From the NCBI GenBank assembly GCA_031290985.1, contig JARLJW010000014.1, forward strand, positions 186,001-250,000: a stretch of 64,000 nt of DNA, in the 5' to 3' direction. The position numbers were made by a program, and so were the translations under genes. Numbering within the stretch: the first letter of the stretch is position 1; the number at the start of each line of letters is the position of its first letter. A model generated the notes under the pieces. The model was not told the DNA's origin. It saw only the letters and a list, made by a program, of their open reading frames with translations, and searched no databases. This DNA comes from Verrucomicrobiia bacterium. Its GTDB lineage: Bacteria > Verrucomicrobiota > Verrucomicrobiia > Limisphaerales > UBA11358. Shown in pieces: positions 8,055 to 16,255 of this stretch.

Positions 8055-8092
8055 CCCCTCACCCTAACCCTCTCCCCTCGGAGGGGCGAGGG
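8055..8092 (+). repeat. Dispersed CCCTCACCC-type repeat, copy 1
   Basis: This 38-bp GC-rich element contains an internal CCCCTC/GAGGGG hairpin. It matches 56204-56242 in opposite orientation at nearly every position. It lies between a response-regulator gene and its kinase gene. Translated on the minus strand it gives SPLRGERVRVRG, a string that, from memory, recurs in spurious small proteins of many genomes carrying this repeat. Confidence 0.75.
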
Positions 8093-8235
8093 AACACCGT
8101 TGCAAGTGTTTTGAACTGCGATTATCTTCTGCCACGCCAGCATCTTCAGGCACGCCAGGAAAAGCGCCAGCGGGCCGGCGCACTCCAAAACCTCACGGCG
8201 ATAGGCCGTGGCAATCAAATTATTTGCGCCGATTT

Positions 8236-8889
8236 TCATCCTTCAATGCAGTAGCCGTGGCCGCGGCGGGTGGCGATGAATTCCGCTCCGAGTTTTTTGC
8301 GGACGTTGGAAACATGGACATCAAGGAGATTGGAGAGCGAGCTTTCGTTCTCGTCAAAGAGGTGTTCGTAAAGCTGGGTGCGGGTGACGACTTCGCCACG
8401 ATGGAGGGCCATGAATTCCACGAGGGAATATTCGCGGGCGGTGAGTTCCACGGGCTGGTCCTTGAGCGAAACGATGCGGGCGGCGGTGTCCACCCGCACC
8501 TCGCCGATCTCGATGACATTGCTGGTCTGGTTGACACTGCGGCGGATGATGGCGCGGAGGCGCGCAAACACCTCGGCGAGGTCGAAGGGCTTTACGACAT
8601 AATCGTCCGCGCCGGTGTCAAGGCCCTTCACGCGGTCGCGGGTCTGGTCGCGCGCGGTGAGCATGAGCACGGGGGTTTTCTTCGTCTTGCGGAGGCGCTT
8701 GAGGATTTCCCAACCATCCAGGCCGGGCAGCATGACGTCGAGCACGATGGCGTCGTAATCGGTGCCCTCGGCGTTGAAGAGGCCGTCCTCGCCGTTGTCG
8801 GCGGTGTCCACGGCGTACCCTTCCTCGCGCAAAGCCTGGGCGAGGCTGGCGAGCAAATCAGGTTCGTCTTCGACAATCAGGATTCTCAT
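8236..8889 (-). CDS. OmpR/PhoB-family response regulator (pair 2)
   Basis: A 217-residue regulator with receiver motifs VEDEP, IVLDVMLP (phosphoacceptor Asp51), MLTARD and VKPFD, and a C-terminal winged helix ending RRGHGYCIEG. The start MRILIVEDEP matches its paralogue at 5034-5684; an in-frame ATG eight codons upstream is less likely. The kinase gene follows only after 277 bp. CCTTAAGG at 8947-8954, in the upstream region, and CTTAAGG before the YHYH gene (9152-9158) might be related binding sites, but this is weak. Function is inferred from family only. Confidence 0.93.
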   Translation of the reverse strand: MRILIVEDEPDLLASLAQALREEGYAVDTADNGEDGLFNAEGTDYDAIVLDVMLPGLDGWEILKRLRKTKKTPVLMLTARDQTRDRVKGLDTGADDYVVKPFDLAEVFARLRAIIRRSVNQTSNVIEIGEVRVDTAARIVSLKDQPVELTAREYSLVEFMALHRGEVVTRTQLYEHLFDENESSLSNLLDVHVSNVRKKLGAEFIATRRGHGYCIEG

Positions 8890-8968
8890 GGCGGCGCGCG
8901 AAAGTGATAACACAGCCGCACGCTGGCGTCACCTTCGCAAAAGCAACCTTAAGGGGAGATGAAGAGGC

Positions 8969-9026
8969 AAGCACCAAGCTCCAACATCCAAGCTTCAGTG
9001 AAGTTTCAGGCACCAATATTCAAAAG
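8969..9026. repeat. Low-complexity CACCAA/CATCCAAGCTT repeat
   Basis: A 58-bp stretch of degenerate 8-10 bp units (AAGCACCAAGCTCCAACATCC and variants) in the gap upstream of the YHYH gene. A related string (CTCCAAGGACCAACCTCCAA) occurs inside the composite repeat at 58041-58435. No coding potential is apparent. Confidence 0.5.
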
Positions 9027-9137
9027 AAGAAAGCCGCCAACTGTTTCACGCGACACGATTCGTGTCAGTTGCTGCGCCCCGGGACGGGCGCACTCCGGGG
9101 CCGGACATTTTTTGCGCAGTGAAGCGCAACAAATGCG

Positions 9138-9153
9138 CGGCTTCACGTTTGCT
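9138..9153 (+). promoter_or_regulatory. Weak candidate sigma-54 promoter before the YHYH gene
   Basis: CGGC...TTGCT with correct GG-N10-GC spacing, 28 bp before the start codon. Only the invariant core and TTGCT match; the middle of the -24 element does not. Such matches occur by chance in GC-rich DNA. Confidence 0.2.
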
Positions 9154-9180
9154 TAAGGTTGGTTCAGCTAGTGTGGCGTC

Positions 9181-10989
9181 ATGAAAGCTCAAACTAACAC
9201 ACGTCCAATACAGAGCCGGACATATTTCATGGCGTTAGTGACGGGAATTTTTCTCACCAGCGCTGCAATCGCCTGCGCGGAGGACCCGCGCACAAACTCG
9301 TGGTTCACCACTTTTGCCGGAAAATATGCGCGCATCTACACGAGCGATGTGAACAAGACGAACGGCACGGCGGCAACGACCTGGTCCACGGGTGGCACGA
9401 CGCAGGCGAACCCGGTGTATTGCGGGGTGCAGGAGATCTATTCCTCAAGCAACTATGTGTACATCCGCAGTTCCGGCCTGGGCAGCCATGTGATGGGGCC
9501 GTGGTATCTGAACACCAACCATACGGTGGCGTTCCCCAATTATCCGACCAACGAGCACGTCCTCTACAAGATTCCGCGCAACCCGACGATCCCGGCCACC
9601 AAAACGGCGAACGGCGGCGGACCGATCGGTTATTTCGTGGATGGCGTGGCGATGTTCAACAGTTGGGATGCGTATACCTACAATTCCACCAGCGGCACCG
9701 AGGCGCAGAACACCACCGGCTATTGGAATCGCGATGCGTATGTGAACGAGGGCGCGAGCTTCGACCCAAACAACGCGCACCAGGCGGGCGGGCAGCATCA
9801 TTATCACGTCAACCCGCCCGCGCTGCGCTATCTGCTGGGCGACCATGTGGATTTCAACGTGACGAACAAGGCGTACACGGAGTCCGCCAGCGCGCCTGCG
9901 AAACATTCGCCGATCCTCGGCTGGGTGGCGGATGGCTATCCGATCTACGGGCCGTATGGTTACTCGGTTTCCAACAACGCCGCGAGCGGTGTGCGCCGGA
10001 TGACCAGCGGCTATGTGTTGCGCAACGGACAAAACGGTTCACAAAACCTGGCGAATGCCGCCATCAACCGCGCCGACCTGCCGCAATGGGCGGTGCGGCT
10101 CTACGGCGGCGTCTCGAACTCCGCCGCCGGCCCCGCCGTCAGCACGACGTATCCGCTCGGACGCTACATGGAAGATTACGACTTTCTGGGCGACCTCGGG
10201 GTTGCGCCGGGCGCGAACACCTACGACCTGGACGAATACAACGGGCGCTGGTGCGTGACGCCGGAATTTCCGAACGGCACCTACGCTTACTTCGTGTGCA
10301 TCAATGCCAGCGGCACGCCGGTCTTTCCGTACAACATCGGGCGCGGCTACTACGGCAGCCCGACGGCGGGAAACGTGACGAGCATCAGCGAAAGCGTGAC
10401 GACCAACTTCCTGGGCGGGCCGAACGCGGTGCCGTCGTTAAATGCGCCAACCGCGAAGAGCGGCACGGTGACGTTGACGTGGAGCGCGACGGAAGGCGGG
10501 ACGTACATGGTGCAGTCCACGACAAATTTCACGGCCTGGACAACGAATTCCACGACGGTGGGCGCGGTGCTGAATGCGGCGGGCTACACGAATAATCCGA
10601 CGGACAAATATCGTTTCTATCGGGTGGCGCGAACGACGCTGGCAACGTATGACTCGCCGGGCACGGGCGGCGGCACGAGCAGCGGCGGCACGGGACCGAC
10701 GTATGCGGTTCCCGGCAGCGCCGTGGTCAGCAAAGGCACGGGCACAAACTTCACCTTGAGCATCACGCTGCCGGGCACGCCGCCGTCGCCGCCGACCACC
10801 GACGCCATCACGAGCGTGACGCTGGGCGCGACGGTGGCGACAAGCACCTCCTACCCCGTGCAGGGGACGGTGCTGGCGAATTTCTCGCTCGCGTCGACGA
10901 ACGCGACCGGGCTACTGAACGTGGTGGTGACATTCTCGGCCGGTCCGCCGCCGTATACGTTCAGCGGCGCGATGACGATCAATCAGTAG
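9181..10989 (+). CDS. Secreted YHYH-domain protein
   Basis: A 602-residue exported protein with a long signal peptide (cleavage near residue 37, after ACA). Residues about 60-400 form a YHYH domain, named for its His/Tyr motif, seen here as GQHHYHVNP near residue 200; nearby conserved segments include GWVADGYPIYGPYG and EYNGRWCVTPEFPNGTYAY. The domain resembles a metal-binding fold but its reaction is unknown to me. The C-terminal 200 residues contain a beta-rich repeat ending FYRVA and then a Gly/Ser/Thr-rich region, as in many verrucomicrobial surface proteins. It stands alone, with a strong terminator after it. Confidence 0.85.
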   Translation: MKAQTNTRPIQSRTYFMALVTGIFLTSAAIACAEDPRTNSWFTTFAGKYARIYTSDVNKTNGTAATTWSTGGTTQANPVYCGVQEIYSSSNYVYIRSSGLGSHVMGPWYLNTNHTVAFPNYPTNEHVLYKIPRNPTIPATKTANGGGPIGYFVDGVAMFNSWDAYTYNSTSGTEAQNTTGYWNRDAYVNEGASFDPNNAHQAGGQHHYHVNPPALRYLLGDHVDFNVTNKAYTESASAPAKHSPILGWVADGYPIYGPYGYSVSNNAASGVRRMTSGYVLRNGQNGSQNLANAAINRADLPQWAVRLYGGVSNSAAGPAVSTTYPLGRYMEDYDFLGDLGVAPGANTYDLDEYNGRWCVTPEFPNGTYAYFVCINASGTPVFPYNIGRGYYGSPTAGNVTSISESVTTNFLGGPNAVPSLNAPTAKSGTVTLTWSATEGGTYMVQSTTNFTAWTTNSTTVGAVLNAAGYTNNPTDKYRFYRVARTTLATYDSPGTGGGTSSGGTGPTYAVPGSAVVSKGTGTNFTLSITLPGTPPSPPTTDAITSVTLGATVATSTSYPVQGTVLANFSLASTNATGLLNVVVTFSAGPPPYTFSGAMTINQ

Positions 10990-11028
10990 CAACAACAACA
11001 ACTTGCACCAACCCCACCACTGCGGCGC

Positions 11029-11066
11029 GGGCCGGGACGAAAGCGAAGGCGTCCCGGCCCGTTTTA
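11029..11066 (+). terminator. Intrinsic terminator of the YHYH gene
   Basis: An 11-bp perfect stem, GGGCCGGGACG (11029-11039) with CGTCCCGGCCC (11051-11061), is followed by GTTTTAATT. It lies 40 bp after the stop codon. Confidence 0.85.
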
Positions 11067-11203
11067 ATTAATCGGGATTCACCAGCCCTCATCCGGCTCA
11101 CCGTGCCCGCCTGCGGGATATTTGATGATTTGAAGCACGGGCCAGCGCGATCTGGCCGTTTAGAAACAAGGATGGGCGGCAGCGAAAGGGAGGAAGGGAA
11201 GTT

Positions 11204-11678
11204 TCAGGGTTGTGTCCAGCCGCAGAACGGACAAAGTTTTAAACCAACCGCGATGCGCTTTTCACACGCAACACAGGGCGTCCCGTTTTCGATTTCCTCG
11301 ACAACCTCTTCCGCTTCGGGCGCCGGCCCGGTTGGCTCGGGTGGTGTCCAGGTGACGGGAATCTGCCCCGCCCTGACGGCACCGCATTTCCAACAGGAAT
11401 TAAACTGCGGTTCGGATTTCTCGCCGCACTGCGGGCATTCCCATTCAGCTCCGGCAGCCGCTGCCGAAGATTGGAATTCAGCCTTGATTTTCAGCGCTTC
11501 CGCGAGTCTATGATCGTCTTGAATCCAAAGTTCCGGCGTGCTTTCACTCAAGGGTATTTCAGGTGAAAGGCCCGAGGAAATTTCATTGCGTAAAACACAG
11601 GCAATGCCGGCGCTTTCCAGCATGTTTTTGAGCCGGGGAATCTCGCCGACAATCGGCGAACTGAAAATTTTTTTTCAT
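11204..11678 (-). CDS. DUF2007-type/zinc-ribbon protein, apparently frameshifted at an A8 run
   Basis: The open frame encodes 139 residues (11204-11623) beginning MLESAGIACVLRNE, which is internal to the DUF2007 (putative signal-transducing protein) domain. The missing N-terminus lies upstream: reading back in the same frame gives IFSSPIVGEIPRLKN, and an ATG at 11676-11678 would restore MKKIFSS if the run of eight A residues (11668-11675) were read as seven. After the DUF2007 part come a CPQC...CWKC zinc ribbon (about residues 63-80 of the open frame) and a second, CVAC...CPFC. Either the assembly has one extra base, the gene is broken, or slippage restores the frame. The family reading is good; the cause of the shift is open. 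Confidence 0.7.
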
Positions 11679-11856
11679 AAATAACGTGCAAGATTGGCTT
11701 GGACAACCTGGTTGGCGACGAATGCGAGGAGGGTGGCTGCGCTTCGGAGCAAATGTGGGTCGCACAGTGTGAAGAACCACCGCCGACTCATGACGGGAAC
11801 CACGATTGCGGAACTGCAAGCGCCAACGGCGGTTGGCTCCAGCGACCTATCAGGTG

Positions 11857-12384
11857 TCACGGTCCAATTTTCAAAATATTCTTTTGCCATATATCCTCCG
11901 GCTTCAACTTTGTCGGATAAAGAACCCCGTAAGAATCGAAATTTCGATTCGTGTGCCACCACTCGACCGCTGTCGGTCGCCAAAGCGTGGTCTGGTCATT
12001 CAACTTTCTGAATACCCAAACATCCTGCATCGATGGTTGAGAATTCTCAAGTCTGACGACCACGCCATCGACGACGTATCTACCAGTGAGCGGGTAAGTT
12101 GGCTCGTCACCAAAGGTGATATCAGACGAAAACCAATACCGGTAGCGACCACCAGCCAACGCCAAAATCAAAGTGGAATACCCGTCCTTAAAGAAAAATA
12201 CGCCCTCCTCAACATTCTGCATTGGAGCGACAACTATGGCGGTGTCAGCGACTTTCCCGGACTCGATGGCATCAGGTAGGACTACAGCGTTTGTGGGCAC
12301 GTGCATTTCGGATCCGAGCGCATGTTTGTAGGCGTTGCAACCACTCACAATCAATATGAGCCAAAGTGGAATGAATCGGTGCAT
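11857..12384 (-). CDS. Putative lipoprotein of unknown function
   Basis: A 175-residue protein with a lipoprotein signal peptide: MHRFIPLWLILIVSGC, lipobox VSGC with Cys16 as the lipidation site. The mature part has no domain I recognise; it is rich in aromatic residues and beta-strand propensity (RYRYWFSSD, VEWWHTNRN). The ATG at 12384 is preferred over an in-frame GTG five codons upstream because it gives a clean signal peptide. It may face the periplasm from either membrane. The gene is isolated, followed by repeat-derived sequence. Confidence 0.7.
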   Translation of the reverse strand: MHRFIPLWLILIVSGCNAYKHALGSEMHVPTNAVVLPDAIESGKVADTAIVVAPMQNVEEGVFFFKDGYSTLILALAGGRYRYWFSSDITFGDEPTYPLTGRYVVDGVVVRLENSQPSMQDVWVFRKLNDQTTLWRPTAVEWWHTNRNFDSYGVLYPTKLKPEDIWQKNILKIGP

Positions 12385-13020
12385 GTGGGCGAATGACACC
12401 TAACGGATAATGGGCAACGGGTTTTGCAGCCCATCCTTTTCCCTGTGCCGTTTATCCGGTGCCATGGAGGAGGTGTATTCGGGGTGAAACTGGTTGTCGA
12501 GAGGGAAATGCGTGTGAAATGAGGGTGTGGAGTTAAAACGAGGATGGAGGATGGTTGAACCCGGTGCGGGCGGAGGATGCGGGCGAAATAGGCATCGTCG
12601 GCGCGGGCGAAAGCGGCGGTAAACCGCACGCACAGTCCAAACGCTGCGCGCGGTTGCAAGCGCAAGGCGGTCGCGCAGTGTTTGGAGCAGTGCGGTGGCT
12701 TCAGCACCGCTTTTGCGCGCGCGAGGGGCAGCATCAATCCGGGTGGTCGGCGTCCGCCCAAAGCGGCGTGGCGTTACACTTCCCGCCGCAGTCCATGACG
12801 CGAGGGGTTGGCGATGATGACGGAGTTTTCCGGGCATCGCAGGTTGGCGATGTGCTGCGGCTGGTCTGCGACACAGCCGCCATCCGTTAAAGCCAGCGAG
12901 GATGAGGAAGACGAGGAGGAAGATGAAGATTGAGGCCGGTCGAAATTAAGCAATTTGTTGGAGGTGAGGGGGTTCTAAATCGAGGACGAGGACGAGGAGG
13001 ATTGGGGCGGTCGGAATGAA

Positions 13021-13410
13021 GTCGGAAAGAAGTCGGAATGAATCGGAATCTATTCGGAATGAAGATTTTTTTTGACCGGGGTAAAATCATGACAAATTTA
13101 AAATTAAAAATGAAAATTGAGGAAAAGCCCAATGAATCAAGCGGGGGGGTGGACAGCCTTTGTCCAACCGGGAGGGGTACAATGAAGGCATGAGCATGGA
13201 AAATGCAAAATTAAGAAACTGGATCCGGGATGAGGAGCAAGAACGCAAACCGACGCAAAGGGGCGCCCCCTCATCCGCCCTGCGGGCACCTTCTCCCCCG
13301 AGGGGGCGAAGGGCCGAAGCCGGGCGCTCCGAAGGCAGGAGAACCATGCAAGGCCTTGGGAATCAAGGTCCGTCAGGCTTGGTCAGGCTTTGTCAGACCC
13401 TAGAATTTTT
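13021..13410 (+). repeat. Composite dispersed repeat, copy A
   Basis: This element has four conserved blocks in order: a GTCGGAAAGAAGTCGG-type block (13021-13064, 42/44 identical to copy B), an AT-rich block (AATTTAAAATTAAAAATG), the imperfect palindrome GGACAGCCTTTGTCC within 13151-13171, and a 66-bp block from CATGCAAGGCC to CCTAGAATTTTT (13345-13410, 63/66 identical to copy B). The 173 nt between the palindrome and the last block are unrelated to copy B. Copy B is 58041-58435, inverted. The last block ends 67 bp before the HTH-like gene. Confidence 0.85.
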
Positions 13411-13428
13411 ATTTTTTTTAAAAGCACC

Positions 13429-13463
13429 AGCGGACGGCCACCAGTACTAGCGGACGGCCACCA
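13429..13463 (+). repeat. Tandem 15-mer directly upstream of the HTH-like gene
   Basis: AGCGGACGGCCACCA occurs at 13429-13443 and again at 13449-13463, a 20-bp period, ending 14 bp before the start codon. The spacing of two helical turns is compatible with an operator for a regulator, possibly the adjacent gene product itself. Confidence 0.65.
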
Positions 13464-13477
13464 TATAAACCAGAACC

Positions 13478-14056
13478 ATGAACACGATCCGTAGCGGAAA
13501 AATCGCCCGGTTGCCGCCTGAAATCCGGGAGCAATTGAATCAGCGGCTGGCCAATCATGAATCGAGCACTTCGCTCGTGAAATGGTTGAATGCGTTGCCG
13601 GAGGTTCAAGCGGTCGTGACGCAAGAATTTGGCGGCAAAGCCGTCATGAAACAAAATCTGCATGAATGGCGGCATGGCGGTCATGCGGAGTGGCGGTGGG
13701 AACAGGCGGCGCGGAAAATCGTGGAACGGCTCCATGCGGACAGCAATGAACTGACCAAGGTGGCCGACGGATCGGTCGCGAATATCACGGCGCAATGGCT
13801 GGCGGCGCGTTATGTGGTGGGGTTGAAACAATTGAAGGGGCGGGCCGGCGACCGGGAGGCGGCCTGGAACCAAATGCGGGAGTGTTGCCACGATGTGCTG
13901 GCGCTGCGGCGCATGGAACATCTCGCGCAACGGCTGGAATTTGAGCGGGTCCGGGCCGGGCTAAAGTTTGAGGATGGAGGATTGAAGATGGAGGGGGAAT
14001 GCAAACTGACGACTGGAAAGTCGCCAGCACCGGCAGGCTCGAAAGCTGTTTTGTAA
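13478..14056 (+). CDS. Small HTH-like protein of unknown function, repeat-associated
   Basis: A 192-residue protein, mostly helical. The N-terminal part (IARLPPEIREQLNQRLANHE, then WLNALPEV and NLHEWRHGG) resembles the helix-turn-helix start of phage Mu gp27-like/DUF3486 proteins; from memory, similar short proteins recur in verrucomicrobial genomes. The central part (about 60-165) is helical and Arg/Glu-rich. The last 25 residues are encoded by purine-rich repeat DNA and by the left arm of the inverted repeat 14032-14233, so the natural C-terminus may have been replaced. Upstream lie a tandem 15-mer and composite repeat copy A. DNA binding is inferred; no catalytic motif is visible. Confidence 0.6.
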   Translation: MNTIRSGKIARLPPEIREQLNQRLANHESSTSLVKWLNALPEVQAVVTQEFGGKAVMKQNLHEWRHGGHAEWRWEQAARKIVERLHADSNELTKVADGSVANITAQWLAARYVVGLKQLKGRAGDREAAWNQMRECCHDVLALRRMEHLAQRLEFERVRAGLKFEDGGLKMEGECKLTTGKSPAPAGSKAVL

Positions 14057-14233
14057 AAAACTTATGATCAAAGCAAAACAGGGATGAAAACGGCCATGTT
14101 TCGTGTTACAGAAAGGGCGTTGGGAATCGAAAGCACCACCTCTCCCCAGCCCTCTCCCCCATTGCATGGCGGAGAGGGGGCCAGAGGCATCAGATTCAAG
14201 AAAGGTTTCTACAAAACAGCTCGAAAGCCTGCC
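14032..14233. repeat. Inverted-repeat-bounded element (MITE-like) after the HTH-like gene
   Basis: Left arm 14032-14055 (GGCAGG...TGTTTTGTA) and right arm 14210-14233 (TACAAAACA...CCTGCC) are inverted copies over 20 of 24 positions. The central core CTCGAAAGC, however, is in the same orientation in both arms. The 154 bp between them contain a CCCTCTCCCC/GGAGAGGGGG REP-like segment (14144-14181). The left arm forms the last codons and stop of the preceding gene. No coding sequence is inside. Confidence 0.6.
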
Positions 14234-14321
14234 CTACGCCGGAGGTGCCATGAACATCTCCGCCACCATCCTCAATCATTTTCATTCGCCGAATGTTGCC
14301 GTTCTGCTAACTTAAAATCGC

Positions 14322-15110
14322 ATGGCGTTTGAATTCACATTTCTCGGCAGCGGCACGTCGCAGGGCGTGCCGCTCATCGGCGTTGATTATCCACCGGAAT
14401 ACTTGGCCAACCCCAAAAACTGGCGCACGCGCCCGGCCATCTATGTGGTCACGGACAAGGTCAAACTCGTGGTGGACACCCCGCCGGAATTTCGCATCCA
14501 ATGCCTGCGTGAAAACATCCGGCATCTCGACGCCGTGCTGGTGACGCACGCCCACGCCGACCACATCCTCGGCATGGACGACTGCCGCCGTTTCTGTGAT
14601 CTGAACGGCGGCGCCGCCCTGCCCATCTACGCCAGCGAGGCGACGATGGTGCATCTGCGCCGGGTTTTTATTTACGCCTTCCATCAGGGCCCGTGGCCGA
14701 AAGGATATTTTATCCCCGAAGAACGCGTCGTCAGCGGCCCGTTCGAGGTTGGCGACTTGAAAGTCACTCCGCTGGACCTGCCCCACGGCCGGATGACCAC
14801 CACCGGATATCTATTCGAACAAGATGGACAAAAGCGGCTGGCGTATCTGAGCGACTGCAAGGAAATCCCGGACGAGGCGATGGAAAAAATCCGGGGCGTG
14901 GAGATCGCCGTGCTGGACGCCCTGCGCCAGAAGCCGCATCCCACGCACATGTGCCTGGATGAGGCGCTGACGGCGGCGCGGCGCATCAATGCCAAACAAA
15001 CCTATTTTACGCATCTCACCCATGATTATGACCACGACAAGTCCCAGGCGGAATTGCCGCCGGGAATCACGCTGGCCTGGGACGGATTGAAAGTGCAGGC
15101 TGGCGCATGA
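14322..15110 (+). CDS. MBL-fold metallohydrolase (PhnP-like)
   Basis: A 262-residue metallo-beta-lactamase-fold enzyme. The metal-binding motif is [13 protein letters not shown] (about residues 74-86), with a further His in DLPHG and one near the C-terminus (THLTHDYDH). The start [17 protein letters not shown] and overall length match the PhnP/phosphoribosyl cyclic phosphodiesterase group rather than glyoxalase II. No phosphonate genes are nearby, so the substrate here is unknown; a housekeeping cyclic phosphodiesterase role is possible. It is first in a tight four-gene run, overlapping the GH5 gene by 4 bp (ATGA). Confidence 0.85.
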   Translation: MAFEFTFLGSGTSQGVPLIGVDYPPEYLANPKNWRTRPAIYVVTDKVKLVVDTPPEFRIQCLRENIRHLDAVLVTHAHADHILGMDDCRRFCDLNGGAALPIYASEATMVHLRRVFIYAFHQGPWPKGYFIPEERVVSGPFEVGDLKVTPLDLPHGRMTTTGYLFEQDGQKRLAYLSDCKEIPDEAMEKIRGVEIAVLDALRQKPHPTHMCLDEALTAARRINAKQTYFTHLTHDYDHDKSQAELPPGITLAWDGLKVQAGA

Positions 15111-16255
15111 AATCCACACGCATCATCACCATCGCAATGTTGCTCTTGGGCGGCGGACTGCGGGCGCAGACCGACGACGCGTCATTCACACCCGCCAACC
15201 CGCCGGGCCTGCTGCCACTTCCCAGTCATAAGAGCCCGGCTTATCGGGCGGCCAAACTGTTCCGGCACGGCGTCAATCTCGGTGATTATCTGGAAGCGGG
15301 GAGCTGGGCGGTGAAGATCGACGCCGGTGAATTTGCCGCGATGAAGCACGAGGGCTTTGATCATGTGCGCGTGCCGGTGGGCTGGCATCGCTATGCCGGG
15401 CCCGCCCCGGATTTCACGCTGTCGCCGGAGATTTTTTCGCGCGTGGATTTCGCGGTGACGAACACGCTGAACAACCACATGGCGGTGATGATCAACATCC
15501 ACCACTTTGACGCGCTGGACAAGGACCCGACGAACACTGCGGCGGAGTTTCTCAAGATCTGGCAGCAGATCGCCGCCCACTACCGGAATTTCCCCGCCCG
15601 GCTCGCCTTTGAGCTGGATAACGAACCGCATGACTACGCCACCACGGCATTGATGAACCCCATTTACGCCCAGGCCATCACAGAAATCCGTCAAACCAAT
15701 CCCAAGCGGACCATTTTTGTGGAGCCCGGCGGCTGGGGCAGCATTGCTGAATTAAAAAACTTGGTCCTGCCGCCGGATGACAACGTCATCGTGTCCGTGC
15801 ACTGCTACGACCCGTTTCATTTCACGCACCAGGGCGCAAGCTGGACCTCGGCGGATGTTCAACAGACGAACATCGTTTTTCCCGGCCCGCCCGCCCAGCC
15901 GCTGGCCATGGATGAAGGCCTGAATCCGAAGCCGTGGGTGCGCGATTGGATCGAGAAATACAACACCCTGCCCTCCGGGCAAAACCCGAGCAGCCCGCTG
16001 GCTTTCACCGGGAAATTAAAATACCTCCACGCGTGGTCGGATTATTATGGGCGCCCCATCCATCTGGGCGAGTTTGGCGCCTACATCAAGGCCGACGAAC
16101 GTTCCCGGGCGAATTTCTATGCGGCCTTCCGGCAGGCCGCCGAAAAGGAGCAACTCGGCTGGTGCATCTGGGATTGGAGTGCTAATTTCCGCTACTGGGA
16201 CAAAAAGAACAATGCCCCGATGCCCGGGATGCGCGACGCTCTGTTTGGGAAATGA
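15107..16255 (+). CDS. Secreted glycoside hydrolase family 5 (cellulase-like)
   Basis: A 382-residue protein with a signal peptide (about 1-20, ending LRAQ). The GH5 TIM barrel shows RVPVGWHRY near residue 88, the acid/base Glu in ELDNEPHDY (about residue 172), [12 protein letters not shown], and the nucleophile Glu in HLGEFGAY (about 325). Family 5 enzymes cleave beta-1,4-glucans, mannans and related polymers; the substrate cannot be read from sequence. ATGA overlaps join it to both neighbours, so translation is coupled. Confidence 0.9.
   Translation: MKSTRIITIAMLLLGGGLRAQTDDASFTPANPPGLLPLPSHKSPAYRAAKLFRHGVNLGDYLEAGSWAVKIDAGEFAAMKHEGFDHVRVPVGWHRYAGPAPDFTLSPEIFSRVDFAVTNTLNNHMAVMINIHHFDALDKDPTNTAAEFLKIWQQIAAHYRNFPARLAFELDNEPHDYATTALMNPIYAQAITEIRQTNPKRTIFVEPGGWGSIAELKNLVLPPDDNVIVSVHCYDPFHFTHQGASWTSADVQQTNIVFPGPPAQPLAMDEGLNPKPWVRDWIEKYNTLPSGQNPSSPLAFTGKLKYLHAWSDYYGRPIHLGEFGAYIKADERSRANFYAAFRQAAEKEQLGWCIWDWSANFRYWDKKNNAPMPGMRDALFGK

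Larger units (their letters stand above)
12385..13477. other. Repeat-rich intergenic region, no credible gene
   Basis: Frames here are short and compositionally odd. Visible elements are: purine-rich GAGGATGGAGG-like strings (near 12540 and 12895-12990); a GC-rich REP-like segment at 13261-13313 (CCCTCATCCGCCCTGCGGGC, then CTTCTCCCCCGAGGGGG); the composite repeat 13021-13410; and a tandem 15-mer just before the next gene. Upstream of 12840, both strands give Arg-rich pseudo-proteins typical of decayed repeat DNA. Confidence 0.6.

Noticed and set aside
7955-8239. A 94-residue minus-strand frame between regulator 2 and kinase 2
   Set aside because: Half of it is translated dispersed repeat (SPLRGERVRVRG), and it fills the gap between two genes of an operon without a family match.
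11675-11890. A 71-residue minus-strand frame (MAKEYFENWTV, then SLEPTAVGACSSA)
   Set aside because: From memory this peptide string recurs in verrucomicrobial repeat DNA; it overlaps the lipoprotein gene end and the DUF2007 start, with no independent support. Probably a dispersed repeat.
12555-12890. A 111-residue plus-strand frame and antisense Arg-rich frames
   Set aside because: Composition and overlapping frames on both strands suggest decayed repeat DNA, not a gene.
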